Positions 8,040 through 16,325 of a DNA stretch of 64,000 nucleotides are shown piece by piece. The stretch comes from Phytopseudomonas daroniae (GTDB taxonomy: Bacteria > Pseudomonadota > Gammaproteobacteria > Pseudomonadales > Pseudomonadaceae), in contig NZ_QJUI01000021.1 of assembly GCF_004327285.1 (NCBI RefSeq), positions 20,496 to 84,495 on the forward strand, in the 5' to 3' direction. The translations under genes and the position numbers were made by a program. Within the stretch, counting starts at the first letter, position 1. Every line of letters starts with the position of its first letter. The notes under the pieces were generated by a model. That model was given only the letters and a program-made list of their open reading frames with translations. It ran no database searches and was not told the DNA's origin.

Positions 8040-9998
8040 TCAACCCTTGCGAATCAGCTGCCGCAGCATGAAGCGGTTGGGGTGGCAGGCTTCGGCTACG
8101 TCCTGCGGCACCGGCAGCGGTTCGCCCTCCAGCCAGGCGGCGATCAGTTCACCGGACAGTGGCGCGGTGATCAGCCCGCGGGAGCCGTGCCCACTGTTGA
8201 TGTACAAACCTTCCTGCCACGGGCAGGGGATTTGCGGCACCTGACGGGCGTCGCGAGCCAGCACGGCGTACGCTTCGGCAAACGCGTCGGTATCGGCGAG
8301 TGGGCCGACGATCGGCAAGTAATCCGGGCTGGTGCAGCGAAAGGCCGCGCGACCTTGCAGCGTATCCGGGGCGAGCGTATCGACCTGCAGGCGCTCAGCC
8401 AGATCGGTGGAGATGTCTCTGAGCAGATCCAGATTGCTGGCGTGTTCGGCGCCACTTGGCGTCAGGTCGTCGCTGTCGAAGTTGAAGCTGGCCCCGAGGG
8501 TGTGTTCGCCGTCGCGCACCGGCGCCACATAACCTTCAGCACAAACCACCGTGCGCAACGCGGCGCTTTCCCTCGATGCGGGCAGTCGACTGATCTGCCC
8601 GCGGATACGCTTGAGCGGCAGTTGCGCGCTCTGTTCGAAGCGGGTGATATCCGCAGCGCCGCAGAGGACGACCACCGCAGCGCTGGCAATCAGTTGTTCG
8701 CCGCTCCAGGCCTGCCATTCACCGTTTACGCGCTTGAGCTGCAAGGCGTGCTGGCAGCCATGCAGATGCACGTTGGGATGAGCGATCAGATGCTGGCAGA
8801 GCGCGGGCGGATGCACCCAGCCTGCGTCGGGATAGAACAACCCGCCGCTCTCCAGGGCGATGCCTGCCTCGAACTCGGCCTGCTGGCGATCCACCCGGGT
8901 CAGCAGCGTCTCGGGAAAGGCGGCGGCGAGTTTGGTCTGGCGCTGCGCTTCGCGATCATCGAAAGCCAGTTGCAGCACGCCGCAGTTATCCCAGTCCTGG
9001 CCCTTCTGCAGACGCTCGAGCAGCCGGCGGGTGTAACCGAAACCATCGACGATCAGCCGCGACAGCGCCGTGCCGTGGGCGGAAAGCTTGAGATAGAGCA
9101 CGCCCTGCGGATTGCCCGAGGCTTCCATGGCAATGGCCGCGTGCCGCTCAAGCAAATCCACCAGCCAGCCACGCGCGGCGAGGCTGGCTGCGGTGGCGCA
9201 GCCGGCCAGCCCCGCACCGATGACCAGCGCCCGGCGCTCGGCGGGGCGATACGCAGGGCGAGCGAACCAGGGCTTGCTCGAGGTGTTCGCCGCTGCGCCG
9301 AAGGTGCCGCGCATGACTTCCCATTTTTTGCCGAGGCCGGGCACGCGCTTCATCTGGAAGCCAGCCTCGTTGAGCGCACGGCGAACGTAGCCGGTAGCGG
9401 TGAAGGTGCCGAGGGTGGTTTGCGGCGTGCTCAGCCGGGCCAGTTGGGCGAACAGCTCGGGCGTCCACATCTCGGGGTTCTTCGAGGGCGCGAAGCCGTC
9501 GAGAAACCAGGCGTCGATACGAGCGTCGAGCTGCGGCAGCATGGCTTGGGCATCGCCGATCAGCAGCGTCAGCACCACGCGGCCGGCATCGAATACCTGG
9601 CGCTGAAAGCCTGGGTTGAGACCGACATAGCCATCGAGCAACTGCTCGCTGTAGCGCTGCAACGATGGCCAGAGGGCGAGGGCGCGCTGCAGATCGGCAC
9701 GGGTGAGTGGGTGTTTTTCAACACTGACGAAATGCAACCGTGCTCCGGCTGGCGCCTGCTGCTCGAACAGCTCCCAGGCACACAGGAAATTCATGCCGGT
9801 GCCGAATCCCGTTTCGCCGATCACCAACTGCTCGCCAGGCCCCAGAGCGGCGAAGCGCTGCGGCAGATCATTGTTGCTCAGGAACACATAGCGGGTCTCT
9901 TCCAGGCCGTTGTCCCGGGAGAAATAGACGTCGGCGTATTGGCGCGAGGTGGGCTGGCCCTGTTCGTCCCAGTCGAGTTGTGCGTGTTGATCGGCCAT
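8040..9998 (-). CDS. mnmC: Bifunctional tRNA wobble-uridine methyltransferase/oxidoreductase
   Basis: A 652-residue MnmC, which performs the last two steps of mnm5s2U34 synthesis in tRNA. The C-terminal FAD domain removes the carboxymethyl group from cmnm5U and the N-terminal domain methylates the resulting nm5U with SAM. The methyltransferase half shows GETGFGTGMNFL and the catalytic region DAWFLDGFAPSKNPEMWT. The oxidase half starts near residue 260 with the dinucleotide motif VIGAGLAGCATAASLAARG and ends with YINSGHGSRGLITAPLSGELIAAW. Length is close to the family norm of about 660. It stands alone, divergent from the gene at 10256. Confidence 0.95.
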   Translation of the reverse strand: MADQHAQLDWDEQGQPTSRQYADVYFSRDNGLEETRYVFLSNNDLPQRFAALGPGEQLVIGETGFGTGMNFLCAWELFEQQAPAGARLHFVSVEKHPLTRADLQRALALWPSLQRYSEQLLDGYVGLNPGFQRQVFDAGRVVLTLLIGDAQAMLPQLDARIDAWFLDGFAPSKNPEMWTPELFAQLARLSTPQTTLGTFTATGYVRRALNEAGFQMKRVPGLGKKWEVMRGTFGAAANTSSKPWFARPAYRPAERRALVIGAGLAGCATAASLAARGWLVDLLERHAAIAMEASGNPQGVLYLKLSAHGTALSRLIVDGFGYTRRLLERLQKGQDWDNCGVLQLAFDDREAQRQTKLAAAFPETLLTRVDRQQAEFEAGIALESGGLFYPDAGWVHPPALCQHLIAHPNVHLHGCQHALQLKRVNGEWQAWSGEQLIASAAVVVLCGAADITRFEQSAQLPLKRIRGQISRLPASRESAALRTVVCAEGYVAPVRDGEHTLGASFNFDSDDLTPSGAEHASNLDLLRDISTDLAERLQVDTLAPDTLQGRAAFRCTSPDYLPIVGPLADTDAFAEAYAVLARDARQVPQIPCPWQEGLYINSGHGSRGLITAPLSGELIAAWLEGEPLPVPQDVAEACHPNRFMLRQLIRKG

Positions 9999-10079
9999 GG
10001 TGGTGTTCCGGAGCAGGCAGGGCGGCGATTCTAGCAGGGCGGTGGCGGCGTTGTGGCCGTGGGCGCGGGTAGCGTGCCG

Positions 10080-10169
10080 TGTAGGGGCGTTGACCTCGGC
10101 GCGAATTATCGTGGTTACCGCGATTATGGCGTTGCCCTTGCGATTCGCCGCGAGGGCGCGGCTCCTACA
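10080..10169. repeat. Inverted pair of REP-like repeats
   Basis: TGTAGGGGCG at 10080 and, on the opposite strand, TGTAGGAGCCGCGCCCTCGC ending at 10169 form an imperfect inverted pair. Each half resembles the GTAGGAGC...GCGAAT repeats common between Pseudomonas genes. It sits in the mnmC/pap divergent spacer. I cannot tell whether it affects either promoter. Confidence 0.6.
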
Positions 10170-10255
10170 GAGCGCGCAGCTTATCGTGTTATCTCGGCTT
10201 GCACTGGAACATCAACGGCACCTAGGCTGGGCACACATTTCAGGAAGAGGTGCTT

Positions 10256-11749
10256 ATGTTCGAATCCGCCGAGATCGACCACGTCATCGACAAGGCCACC
10301 TTCGATGCCGAGGAGCAACTGCTGCGCGAGGCACTGCTGGAAGTGCAGTACGCACTGCGTGAGCAGGGGCGGTTCGCGGTGATCATCCTGATCAACGGCA
10401 TCGAGGGAGCGGGCAAGGGCGAGACGGTGAAGCTGCTCAACGAGTGGATGGATCCGCGCCTCATCCAGGTCAGCACCTTCGATCAGCAGACCGACGAGGA
10501 GCTGGCCCGGCCCGTCGCCTGGCGTTACTGGCGGCAGCTGCCACCCAAGGGGCGCATCGGTATCTTCTTCGGCAACTGGTACAGCCAGATGCTGCAGGGC
10601 CGTGTGCACGGCGATCTGAAGAAGAATGAGCTGGGCAGGGCCATCGACGGCGCTCTCGGCCTGGAGCAGATGCTCTGTAACGAAGGCACGCTGATCTTCA
10701 AGTTCTGGTTTCACCTCTCCAAGAAGCAGATGCACGCGCGCCTGAAGACGCTGCAGGACGACCCCCTGCACAGCTGGCGCCTGAGCCCGCTGGACTGGCA
10801 GCAGTCGAAAACCTACGACAAATTCGTGCGCGTCGGCGAGGATGTGTTGCGTCGCACCAGTCGCGACTATTCGCCCTGGTACATCGTCGCCGGGGCGGAT
10901 GCCAATTACCGTAGCCTGACCGTCGGGCGCATTCTTCTGGACGGTATGCAGGCCGCACTGCGCGGCAGCGGTGAGCGCGCGCCGTTGCCCCATGCCACGC
11001 CGCTGATGACTCGCACCGATCAGCACAGTCTGCTCGACAGCCTGGACATGAGCGTGCGCCTGAACAAGGCCGACTACCGTGAGCAGCTGACCCGCGAACA
11101 GGCGCGCCTGTCGCAGTTGATGCGCGACAAGCGCATGCGTCGCCATGCCTTGATCGCTGTATTCGAAGGTAACGATGCGGCGGGCAAGGGCGGGGCGATC
11201 CGTCGGGTCGCCGCCGCGCTGGATCCACGTCAGTACCGTATCGTGCCGGTGGCGGCGCCGACCGAGGAGGAGCGTGCTCAGCCTTATCTGTGGCGCTTCT
11301 GGCGGCATATTCCGGCGCGTGGCAAGTTCACCGTGTTCGACCGCTCCTGGTACGGCCGGGTATTGGTGGAACGGGTCGAAGGCTTTTGTGAGCCGGCGGA
11401 CTGGCTGCGCGCCTACGGTGAAATCAACGATTTCGAGGAGCAGCTCAGCAATGCCGGCGTGGTGCTGGTGAAGTTCTGGCTGGCCATCGATGAGAACACC
11501 CAACTGATGCGTTTTCGCGAGCGCGAGGCCAACCCCGTGAAGCGCTTCAAGATCACCGAAGAAGACTGGCGCAACCGCGAGAAATGGTCGCAGTACCGCG
11601 AAGCCGTAGGCGATATGGTCGATCGCACCAGTACCCGCCTGGCACCCTGGACGCTGGTCGAGGCCAATGACAAACAGTTCGCCCGGGTAAAAGTGCTGCG
11701 CACCATCAACGACGCGCTGGAGGCGGCGTTCGAGAGGGATGAGCGATAG
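10256..11749 (+). CDS. pap: Polyphosphate:AMP phosphotransferase, tandem PPK2
   Basis: A 497-residue protein with two PPK2 domains. It transfers phosphate from polyphosphate to AMP, giving ADP, and so links polyphosphate stores to adenylate charge. Walker-A-like loops are present in both halves: INGIEGAGKGETVKL near residue 47 and FEGNDAAGKGGAI near residue 303. Lid motifs follow in both: RYWRQLPPKGRIGIFFGNWY and RFWRHIPARGKFTVFDRSWYGRVLVER. The two-domain architecture and length match the class II PPK2 enzyme known as PAP in P. aeruginosa. ATG 10256 lies 5 bases after AGGAAGAGG; an in-frame GTG two codons earlier overlaps that site and was rejected. Confidence 0.9.
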   Translation: MFESAEIDHVIDKATFDAEEQLLREALLEVQYALREQGRFAVIILINGIEGAGKGETVKLLNEWMDPRLIQVSTFDQQTDEELARPVAWRYWRQLPPKGRIGIFFGNWYSQMLQGRVHGDLKKNELGRAIDGALGLEQMLCNEGTLIFKFWFHLSKKQMHARLKTLQDDPLHSWRLSPLDWQQSKTYDKFVRVGEDVLRRTSRDYSPWYIVAGADANYRSLTVGRILLDGMQAALRGSGERAPLPHATPLMTRTDQHSLLDSLDMSVRLNKADYREQLTREQARLSQLMRDKRMRRHALIAVFEGNDAAGKGGAIRRVAAALDPRQYRIVPVAAPTEEERAQPYLWRFWRHIPARGKFTVFDRSWYGRVLVERVEGFCEPADWLRAYGEINDFEEQLSNAGVVLVKFWLAIDENTQLMRFREREANPVKRFKITEEDWRNREKWSQYREAVGDMVDRTSTRLAPWTLVEANDKQFARVKVLRTINDALEAAFERDER

Positions 11750-11801
11750 GAGCGTTTTCTGGAGCTGGAGCGCGTTGCTGACGCCCGGCCAGGGGCGCCT
11801 G

Positions 11802-12025
11802 GTGTCGCGATGTGACCGAGGCGGCGAACGGGGTATCGTAATGTGGGATGGCAGCCAGGTGGCGGTAGCGGCCTGTCGTAGGGTGGACGACGCTTTATCC
11901 GTCCACCGCTCTGCAATCGCAATGGTGGATGAAAAGAGCGTCATCCACCCTACGGGGTGAACGGCCGCTTCCGCCTTTGAGCGACCACTCAGCCCAATCG
12001 ATCGAATACGACATCTGATGTGTGA
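11802..12025. repeat. Modular intergenic repeat, copy 1
   Basis: This copy fills most of the 309-bp gap between pap and the DUF454 gene. The left flank contains GGCGGCGAACGGGGTATCGT and GGATGGCAGCCA. The centre is a hairpin cassette at 11878-11953, with arms GTAGGGTGGACGACGC and GCGTCATCCACCCTAC (one mismatch). The right flank contains CGCTTCCGCCTTTGAGCGAC, CACTCAGCCCAATCG and GACATCTGATGTGTGACA. The same flanks recur around 28391-28707 and, more diverged, 15364-15780, with different inserts in the middle. No open reading frame is conserved, so I read it as a non-coding repeat. Confidence 0.75.
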
Positions 12026-12058
12026 CACTCGCCTTGCGGGCGAAGCGCTAGTGGCCGT

Positions 12059-12460
12059 TCAGCGCCGATCCGGCAGCGTCTTCTGCCTGAGGATATACAG
12101 GCTCACCAGTACGGCGCTGGTCAGCATGAACGCTCGCGCCCATATCAACGGAACCAGCCAGCAGGAAATGCCGATGCTCAGCCACATCAGGCCGATGGCG
12201 TAGACCTTGGCTTTGCGCGGAATGTCTTCACCATTCAGGTAGTCACGAATCCACGGGCCGAGGCGTGGATGTTCGACCAACCATAGATAGAAGCGCCGCG
12301 AGCTGCGCATGAAACAGGCGGCGGCCAGCAGCAGGAAGGGTGTGGTGGGCAGCACCGGCAGGAAGATGCCCAGCACACCCAGCGCTACGCTCAGCCAGCC
12401 GAGAGTCAGCAGGCTGTAGCGCAGCAGGGGGTTGCGGGTTTCGTAGGGTTCGCGCGCCAT
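12059..12460 (-). CDS. DUF454 (YbaN-like) inner-membrane protein
   Basis: A 133-residue small membrane protein. The conserved start RYSLLTLGWLSVALGVLGIFLPVLPTTPFLLLAAACF is followed by RSSRRFYLWLVEHPRLGPWIRDY, the DUF454 signature, and two further hydrophobic segments. The biochemical role of the family is not known. I used the ATG at 12460 (MAREPYETRNP); a longer frame would overlap the upstream gene. It starts 16 bases after the stop of the YecA-family gene on the same strand, so the two are probably co-transcribed. Confidence 0.8.
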   Translation of the reverse strand: MAREPYETRNPLLRYSLLTLGWLSVALGVLGIFLPVLPTTPFLLLAAACFMRSSRRFYLWLVEHPRLGPWIRDYLNGEDIPRKAKVYAIGLMWLSIGISCWLVPLIWARAFMLTSAVLVSLYILRQKTLPDRR

Positions 12461-12476
12461 ATCGATGGCGTCGCCA

Positions 12477-13064
12477 TCAATGATGGCGAGGTTTGAGCAG
12501 CGCCGGTTTTTCGTCCGGGGCATTGCACAGCAGGAACAGCGCGGTGAGCAGCTCGGGGATCTGCTCGATCATGCTGTCGACCAGGTCGCGGTCACGGGCA
12601 ATCTCGGCGAACTCCGGTTGCTCGTCGAACAGGCCCGAGCCGACCATGATCGGCAGCAGCAGCTCGCTGACCTCGTCTTCGGCGTCGTCGAACCACACGG
12701 CTTCGCGCAGGAACACGCCTTCCATGAAACCGATGCACCAGCCGCGCAGGTCGGAATCGTCCGGCTCGTCGCCCAGATCCAGGTCGCACGGTACTTCCGG
12801 CTCGTCGTCGCTGGCCAGTTGGCGGGCGATATGCGCCTGCAACTGGATCAGGGTGGCTTCGATGTCATCGCGCTCGGCATCGCTGCGGTAATGCGGCGGC
12901 TCGGAGAACAGGGCGTCGATCCACTCGCGCGCCTCGACCTTGTCCGGGCAGATGGAAAGGGCGGTCAGGTAACCGTGTGCAGCGACATAGTCCAGCGCTT
13001 CTTCGTGCAGATCATCGGCATCGAGGAAGGCTTGCAGACGGGACAGTTGCTCGGCGAAGGACAT
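12477..13064 (-). CDS. UPF0149/YecA-family protein
   Basis: A 195-residue acidic protein of the YgfB/YecA (UPF0149) family, with LRGWCIGFMEGVFLREAVWF in the middle and an all-helical, Asp/Glu-rich character. No zinc-binding SEC-C tail is visible. The function is not established beyond the family. It is transcribed away from recQ and probably forms a small operon with the DUF454 gene downstream. Confidence 0.8.
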   Translation of the reverse strand: MSFAEQLSRLQAFLDADDLHEEALDYVAAHGYLTALSICPDKVEAREWIDALFSEPPHYRSDAERDDIEATLIQLQAHIARQLASDDEPEVPCDLDLGDEPDDSDLRGWCIGFMEGVFLREAVWFDDAEDEVSELLLPIMVGSGLFDEQPEFAEIARDRDLVDSMIEQIPELLTALFLLCNAPDEKPALLKPRHH

Positions 13065-13197
13065 CGGTGGCTACCTTGAAGAAGTAAACGAGGCTGGATT
13101 CTAGTGCAGACCCACCAGCCCGGCCAGAGTTGCAGGCAAAACGGCGTGCTAAACGCTAAAAAACACATCGGTTCCCCGTCGCCGGGAGACACTTGCG

Positions 13198-13203
13198 TAT
13201 AAT
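13198..13203 (+). promoter_or_regulatory. Candidate -10 element of recQ
   Basis: TATAAT, a perfect sigma-70 -10 hexamer, within TTGCGTATAATG, 25 bases before the recQ start. No good -35 box is visible at 16-18 bases upstream. Confidence 0.5.
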
Positions 13204-13228
13204 GCCCCGCTTGATTCGGAGACCCTAC

Positions 13229-15352
13229 ATGCTCGAGCAGGCGCAACGCATCCTCAAAGACGTATTCGGCTATGACAGCTTCCGTGGCCGCCAGGGTGCG
13301 ATCATCGAGCGTGTGGCCAGCGGCGGCGATGCGCTGGTGCTGATGCCGACCGGCGGCGGCAAGTCGCTGTGCTTCCAGGTGCCAGCGTTGCTGCGTGACG
13401 GGCTGGCCGTGGTGGTGTCACCGCTGATCGCGCTGATGGACGACCAGGTGGCGACCCTGGAAGAACTGGGCGTGGCCGCCGTGGCGTTGAACTCCACCCT
13501 GGAGGCCGATCAGCAGCGCGATATCGCCGAGCGTATTCGTCGCGGCGAGATCAAGATGCTCTACCTCGCCCCGGAAAGGCTGGTGCAGCCGCGCATGCTG
13601 GCCTTCCTGCAGCAGCTGCAGATCGCTCTGTTCGCCATCGACGAGGCCCACTGCGTGTCCCAGTGGGGGCATGATTTCCGTCCCGAGTACCTGCAACTGG
13701 GGCAGTTGGCCGAGCTGTTTCCCGACGTGCCGCGCATCGCCCTGACCGCGACCGCCGACATGCGTACCCGCGAGGAAATCGTCAATCGCCTGCATCTGCA
13801 GGACGCAGAGCGCTTCCTGTCCAGTTTCGACCGACCCAACATCTTCTACCGCATCGTGCCCAAGGAGCAGCCGCGCAAGCAGTTGCTGGCGTTTCTGGCC
13901 GCCCGCAAGGGGGATGCCGGCATTGTCTATTGCCTGTCGCGCAAGAAGGTCGAAGAGGTGGCGGCTTTTCTGTCCGAACAAGGCTTTCCGGCGTTGCCCT
14001 ACCACGCCGGCTTGCCGTCGGAGCTGCGTGCTTACAACCAGAAGCGCTTCCTCAACGAGGAAGGCCTGATCATGGTGGCGACCATTGCATTCGGCATGGG
14101 CATCGACAAGCCCAACGTGCGCTTCGTCGCCCACCTGGATCTACCCAAGTCACTGGAAGCCTATTACCAGGAAACCGGACGTGCCGGCCGCGACGGTCTG
14201 CCTGCCGATGCCTGGATGGCCTACGGGCTGCAGGACATGATCTTCCTCAAGCAGATGCTGGCGAACTCCGAGGGTGACGAGCGCCACAAGCGCGTGGAGC
14301 AGCACAAGCTCGACGCCATGCTGGCGCTCTGCGAGGAAACCCGTTGCCGCCGCCAGGTGTTGTTGGCTTATTTCGACGAAGACATGCCACAGCCATGCGG
14401 GCACTGCGACAACTGCACCGACGGCGTGCAGACCTGGGATGCCACAGAGTCGGCGCGTCAGGCGCTGTCGGCGATCTACCGTAGCGGCCAGCGTTATGGC
14501 GTCGGTCACCTGGTGGACATTCTGCTCGGTCGCGACAACGAGAAAATGCGTGGGCTTGGCCACCAGCATCTATCCGTGTTCGGCGTTGGCAGCGCGCTCA
14601 GCGAAGGTGAGTGGCGTTCGCTGTTCCGTCAATTGGTGGCGCGTGGTCTGGCGGATGTCGATCTGGAAGGCTATGGCGGGCTACGCCTGTCCGACAGCTG
14701 CCGGCCGCTGTTGCGAGGCGAGGTGACGCTGCAGCTGCGCCGCGACCTCAAGCCGCAGCAGAGTGCCAAGGCTTCGGGCAGCCCGGCACGTCAGTTGGTG
14801 CGCGGCGACGAGCGCGAGCAGTGGGAAGCGCTGCGTGCCTTGCGCAAGCGCTTGGCCGAAGAGCATGCGGTGCCGCCTTACGTCATCTTCCCTGATGCCA
14901 CGCTGCTGGAAATGCTGCGCAGCAAACCCACCACGCTGGCGGAAATGGCCCGCGTCAGCGGCGTGGGAGCGCGCAAGCTGGAGCGTTATGGCGATGCCTT
15001 CCTCGAAGTGCTGGCCGGTAACGAGACGCCGCAGCCGGTAGTGGACTTGCGCCATGAACTGGTCAGCCTGGCGCGCGCCGGCATGACGCCCGCGCAGATC
15101 GCCAATCAGCTCGGCTGTAGCCCGAAGAGCGCTTACTCACTGCTCGCCGAAGCAATCGCTGAGCAGCAGATTTCCCTCGAACAGGCTCTCGATCTGCCCG
15201 AAGAGCTGCTCGGTGAGATTCAGGATGCGTTTCTCGATGGCGAAGGTGAATTGCCGCCTGTGGCGCAAATCAGTCCGCTGTTCGTTGGGCGTGTGGAAGA
15301 GGGCGTGCTGCATTGTGTGCGTGCTGCCCTGCAAGCCGAATTCGAAGCCTGA
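13229..15352 (+). CDS. recQ: ATP-dependent DNA helicase RecQ
   Basis: A 707-residue 3'-5' helicase of recombination and replication repair. Helicase motifs are in order: Walker A MPTGGGKSLCFQ, the DEAH box with aromatic loop AIDEAHCVSQWGHDFRPEY, TATAD, and the motif-VI region QETGRAGRDG. Zinc cysteines of the RQC region follow (CEETRCRRQ and CGHCDNC), then a winged-helix region and an HRDC domain (LRALRKRLAEEHAVPPYVIFPDATLLEML). Length matches the family at about 710. ATG 13229 (MLEQAQRIL) lies 7 bases after GGAG; an upstream in-frame ATG would overlap the promoter-like TATAAT and is less likely. Confidence 0.95.
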   Translation: MLEQAQRILKDVFGYDSFRGRQGAIIERVASGGDALVLMPTGGGKSLCFQVPALLRDGLAVVVSPLIALMDDQVATLEELGVAAVALNSTLEADQQRDIAERIRRGEIKMLYLAPERLVQPRMLAFLQQLQIALFAIDEAHCVSQWGHDFRPEYLQLGQLAELFPDVPRIALTATADMRTREEIVNRLHLQDAERFLSSFDRPNIFYRIVPKEQPRKQLLAFLAARKGDAGIVYCLSRKKVEEVAAFLSEQGFPALPYHAGLPSELRAYNQKRFLNEEGLIMVATIAFGMGIDKPNVRFVAHLDLPKSLEAYYQETGRAGRDGLPADAWMAYGLQDMIFLKQMLANSEGDERHKRVEQHKLDAMLALCEETRCRRQVLLAYFDEDMPQPCGHCDNCTDGVQTWDATESARQALSAIYRSGQRYGVGHLVDILLGRDNEKMRGLGHQHLSVFGVGSALSEGEWRSLFRQLVARGLADVDLEGYGGLRLSDSCRPLLRGEVTLQLRRDLKPQQSAKASGSPARQLVRGDEREQWEALRALRKRLAEEHAVPPYVIFPDATLLEMLRSKPTTLAEMARVSGVGARKLERYGDAFLEVLAGNETPQPVVDLRHELVSLARAGMTPAQIANQLGCSPKSAYSLLAEAIAEQQISLEQALDLPEELLGEIQDAFLDGEGELPPVAQISPLFVGRVEEGVLHCVRAALQAEFEA

Positions 15353-15363
15353 TCGGCGATTAG

Positions 15364-15780
15364 GGTCGCGCAACGGTCATGTGTCGGCCAGGGTGGCAGA
15401 TGTGCCCGAGACGGCGAACGGGGTCATTGAATTGCAAGCCGCAAGCTTCAAGCTGCAAGACAGAAGCAAGAGCGATAGAGCGCTCCGAGCCGCTTTAAAC
15501 TTGTCGCTTGAAGGGGGCGGCCATCCGCCTTGCAGGCCGTAGGGTGGATGACGCTCTTTTCATCCACCATTGCGATCACTAGGTTGGTGGACGGATCGGG
15601 CCGCGCAGGTGAAGCGTCGTCCACCCGAATGGCCGTTTGCGCCTTTAAGACCGTAGAATGTAGCCTGGATTAGCCGCAGGCGTAATCCGGGGCCGAAGGC
15701 CGTGATCCATGGTTCAACGCGGGTCACCGACCGGCCGCTACCGCCTTTGAGCAACCACTCATTTGATCTATGAATGTGGC
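15364..15780. repeat. Modular intergenic repeat, copy 2
   Basis: This copy occupies most of the 538-bp recQ-slyA gap. The left flank (GGTCGCGCAACGGTCATGTG, GGCGAACGGGGT) and right flank (CCGCCTTTGAGCAACCACTC) match copies 1 and 3 with divergence. Inside are three modules: an AAGCTTCAAGCTGCAAG-type repeat at 15432-15513; a GTAGGGTGGATGACGC hairpin cassette at 15539-15626; and a GTAGCCTGGATTAGCCGCAG module at 15660-15736 that recurs almost identically at 28572-28646. No coding sequence is supported here. Confidence 0.7.
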
Positions 15781-15844
15781 ACTAGCGCCACGACAGACAC
15801 TTATCTCGCAACGACTGCAATCTTGCTCTCTGCCAAAAGCTATG

Positions 15845-15863
15845 GTTAGCTCGCTAATAATTA
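15845..15863. promoter_or_regulatory. SlyA-type operator before the slyA-like gene
   Basis: TTAGCTCGCTAA (15845-15856) is an inverted repeat differing only in the central two bases from the enterobacterial SlyA box TTAGCAAGCTAA. A second dyad, CTAATAATTAG (15853-15863), overlaps it. The site ends 27 bases before the ATG of a SlyA-family gene, fitting autoregulation. That SlyA binds here is inference. Confidence 0.65.
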
Positions 15864-15890
15864 GTTTTTGACAATTCCAAGAGTGCCTAC

Positions 15891-16325
15891 ATGTCTCATT
15901 CCGATCAACACCGTTTTGCCATGCAGTTGGCCCAGCTGTCCCGCTCCTGGCGCGCCGAGCTGGATCGGCGGCTCGCCGGCCTGGGGCTGTCCCAGGCGCG
16001 CTGGCTGGTGCTGCTGCACATCGGCCGTTTCGCCGAATTGCCGACCCAGCGTGAGCTGGCCCAGAGCGTTGGCGTCGAAGGGCCGACCTTGGCGCGTCTG
16101 CTCGATAGCCTGGAGGCACAGGGGTTGGTCAGCCGTCAGGCGGTGCCCGAGGATCGCCGAGCCAAGAAAATCGCCTTGTGTCCGCCGGCCCTGCCGTTGA
16201 TCGAGCAGATCGAAGCCATCTCCACGCAGGTTCGCGAGGAGCTTTTCGCCGGCATCGACGAGGACGATCTGCGCCTCTGCCAGCAGGTGCACGCGCGTAT
16301 TCTGGGTAATCTGGAACGGCGCTGA
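15891..16325 (+). CDS. SlyA-like MarR-family transcription regulator
   Basis: A 144-residue winged-helix regulator. The DNA-binding part is PTQRELAQSVGVEGPTLARLLDSLEAQGLVSRQAVPEDRRAKKIAL, where the wing DRRAKKI matches SlyA-type members closely; the length (about 144) also fits. MarR proteins usually repress themselves and a neighbouring efflux gene until a small ligand releases them. Consistent with that, its TGA stop overlaps the ATG of an MFS exporter by one base (TGATG), and a SlyA-like palindrome lies just upstream. The ligand is unknown. Confidence 0.85.
   Translation: MSHSDQHRFAMQLAQLSRSWRAELDRRLAGLGLSQARWLVLLHIGRFAELPTQRELAQSVGVEGPTLARLLDSLEAQGLVSRQAVPEDRRAKKIALCPPALPLIEQIEAISTQVREELFAGIDEDDLRLCQQVHARILGNLERR

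Noticed and set aside
7968..10034. A 688-codon plus-strand frame opposite mnmC
   Set aside because: The protein is composition-biased and unlike any family, while mnmC on the other strand has all its motifs.
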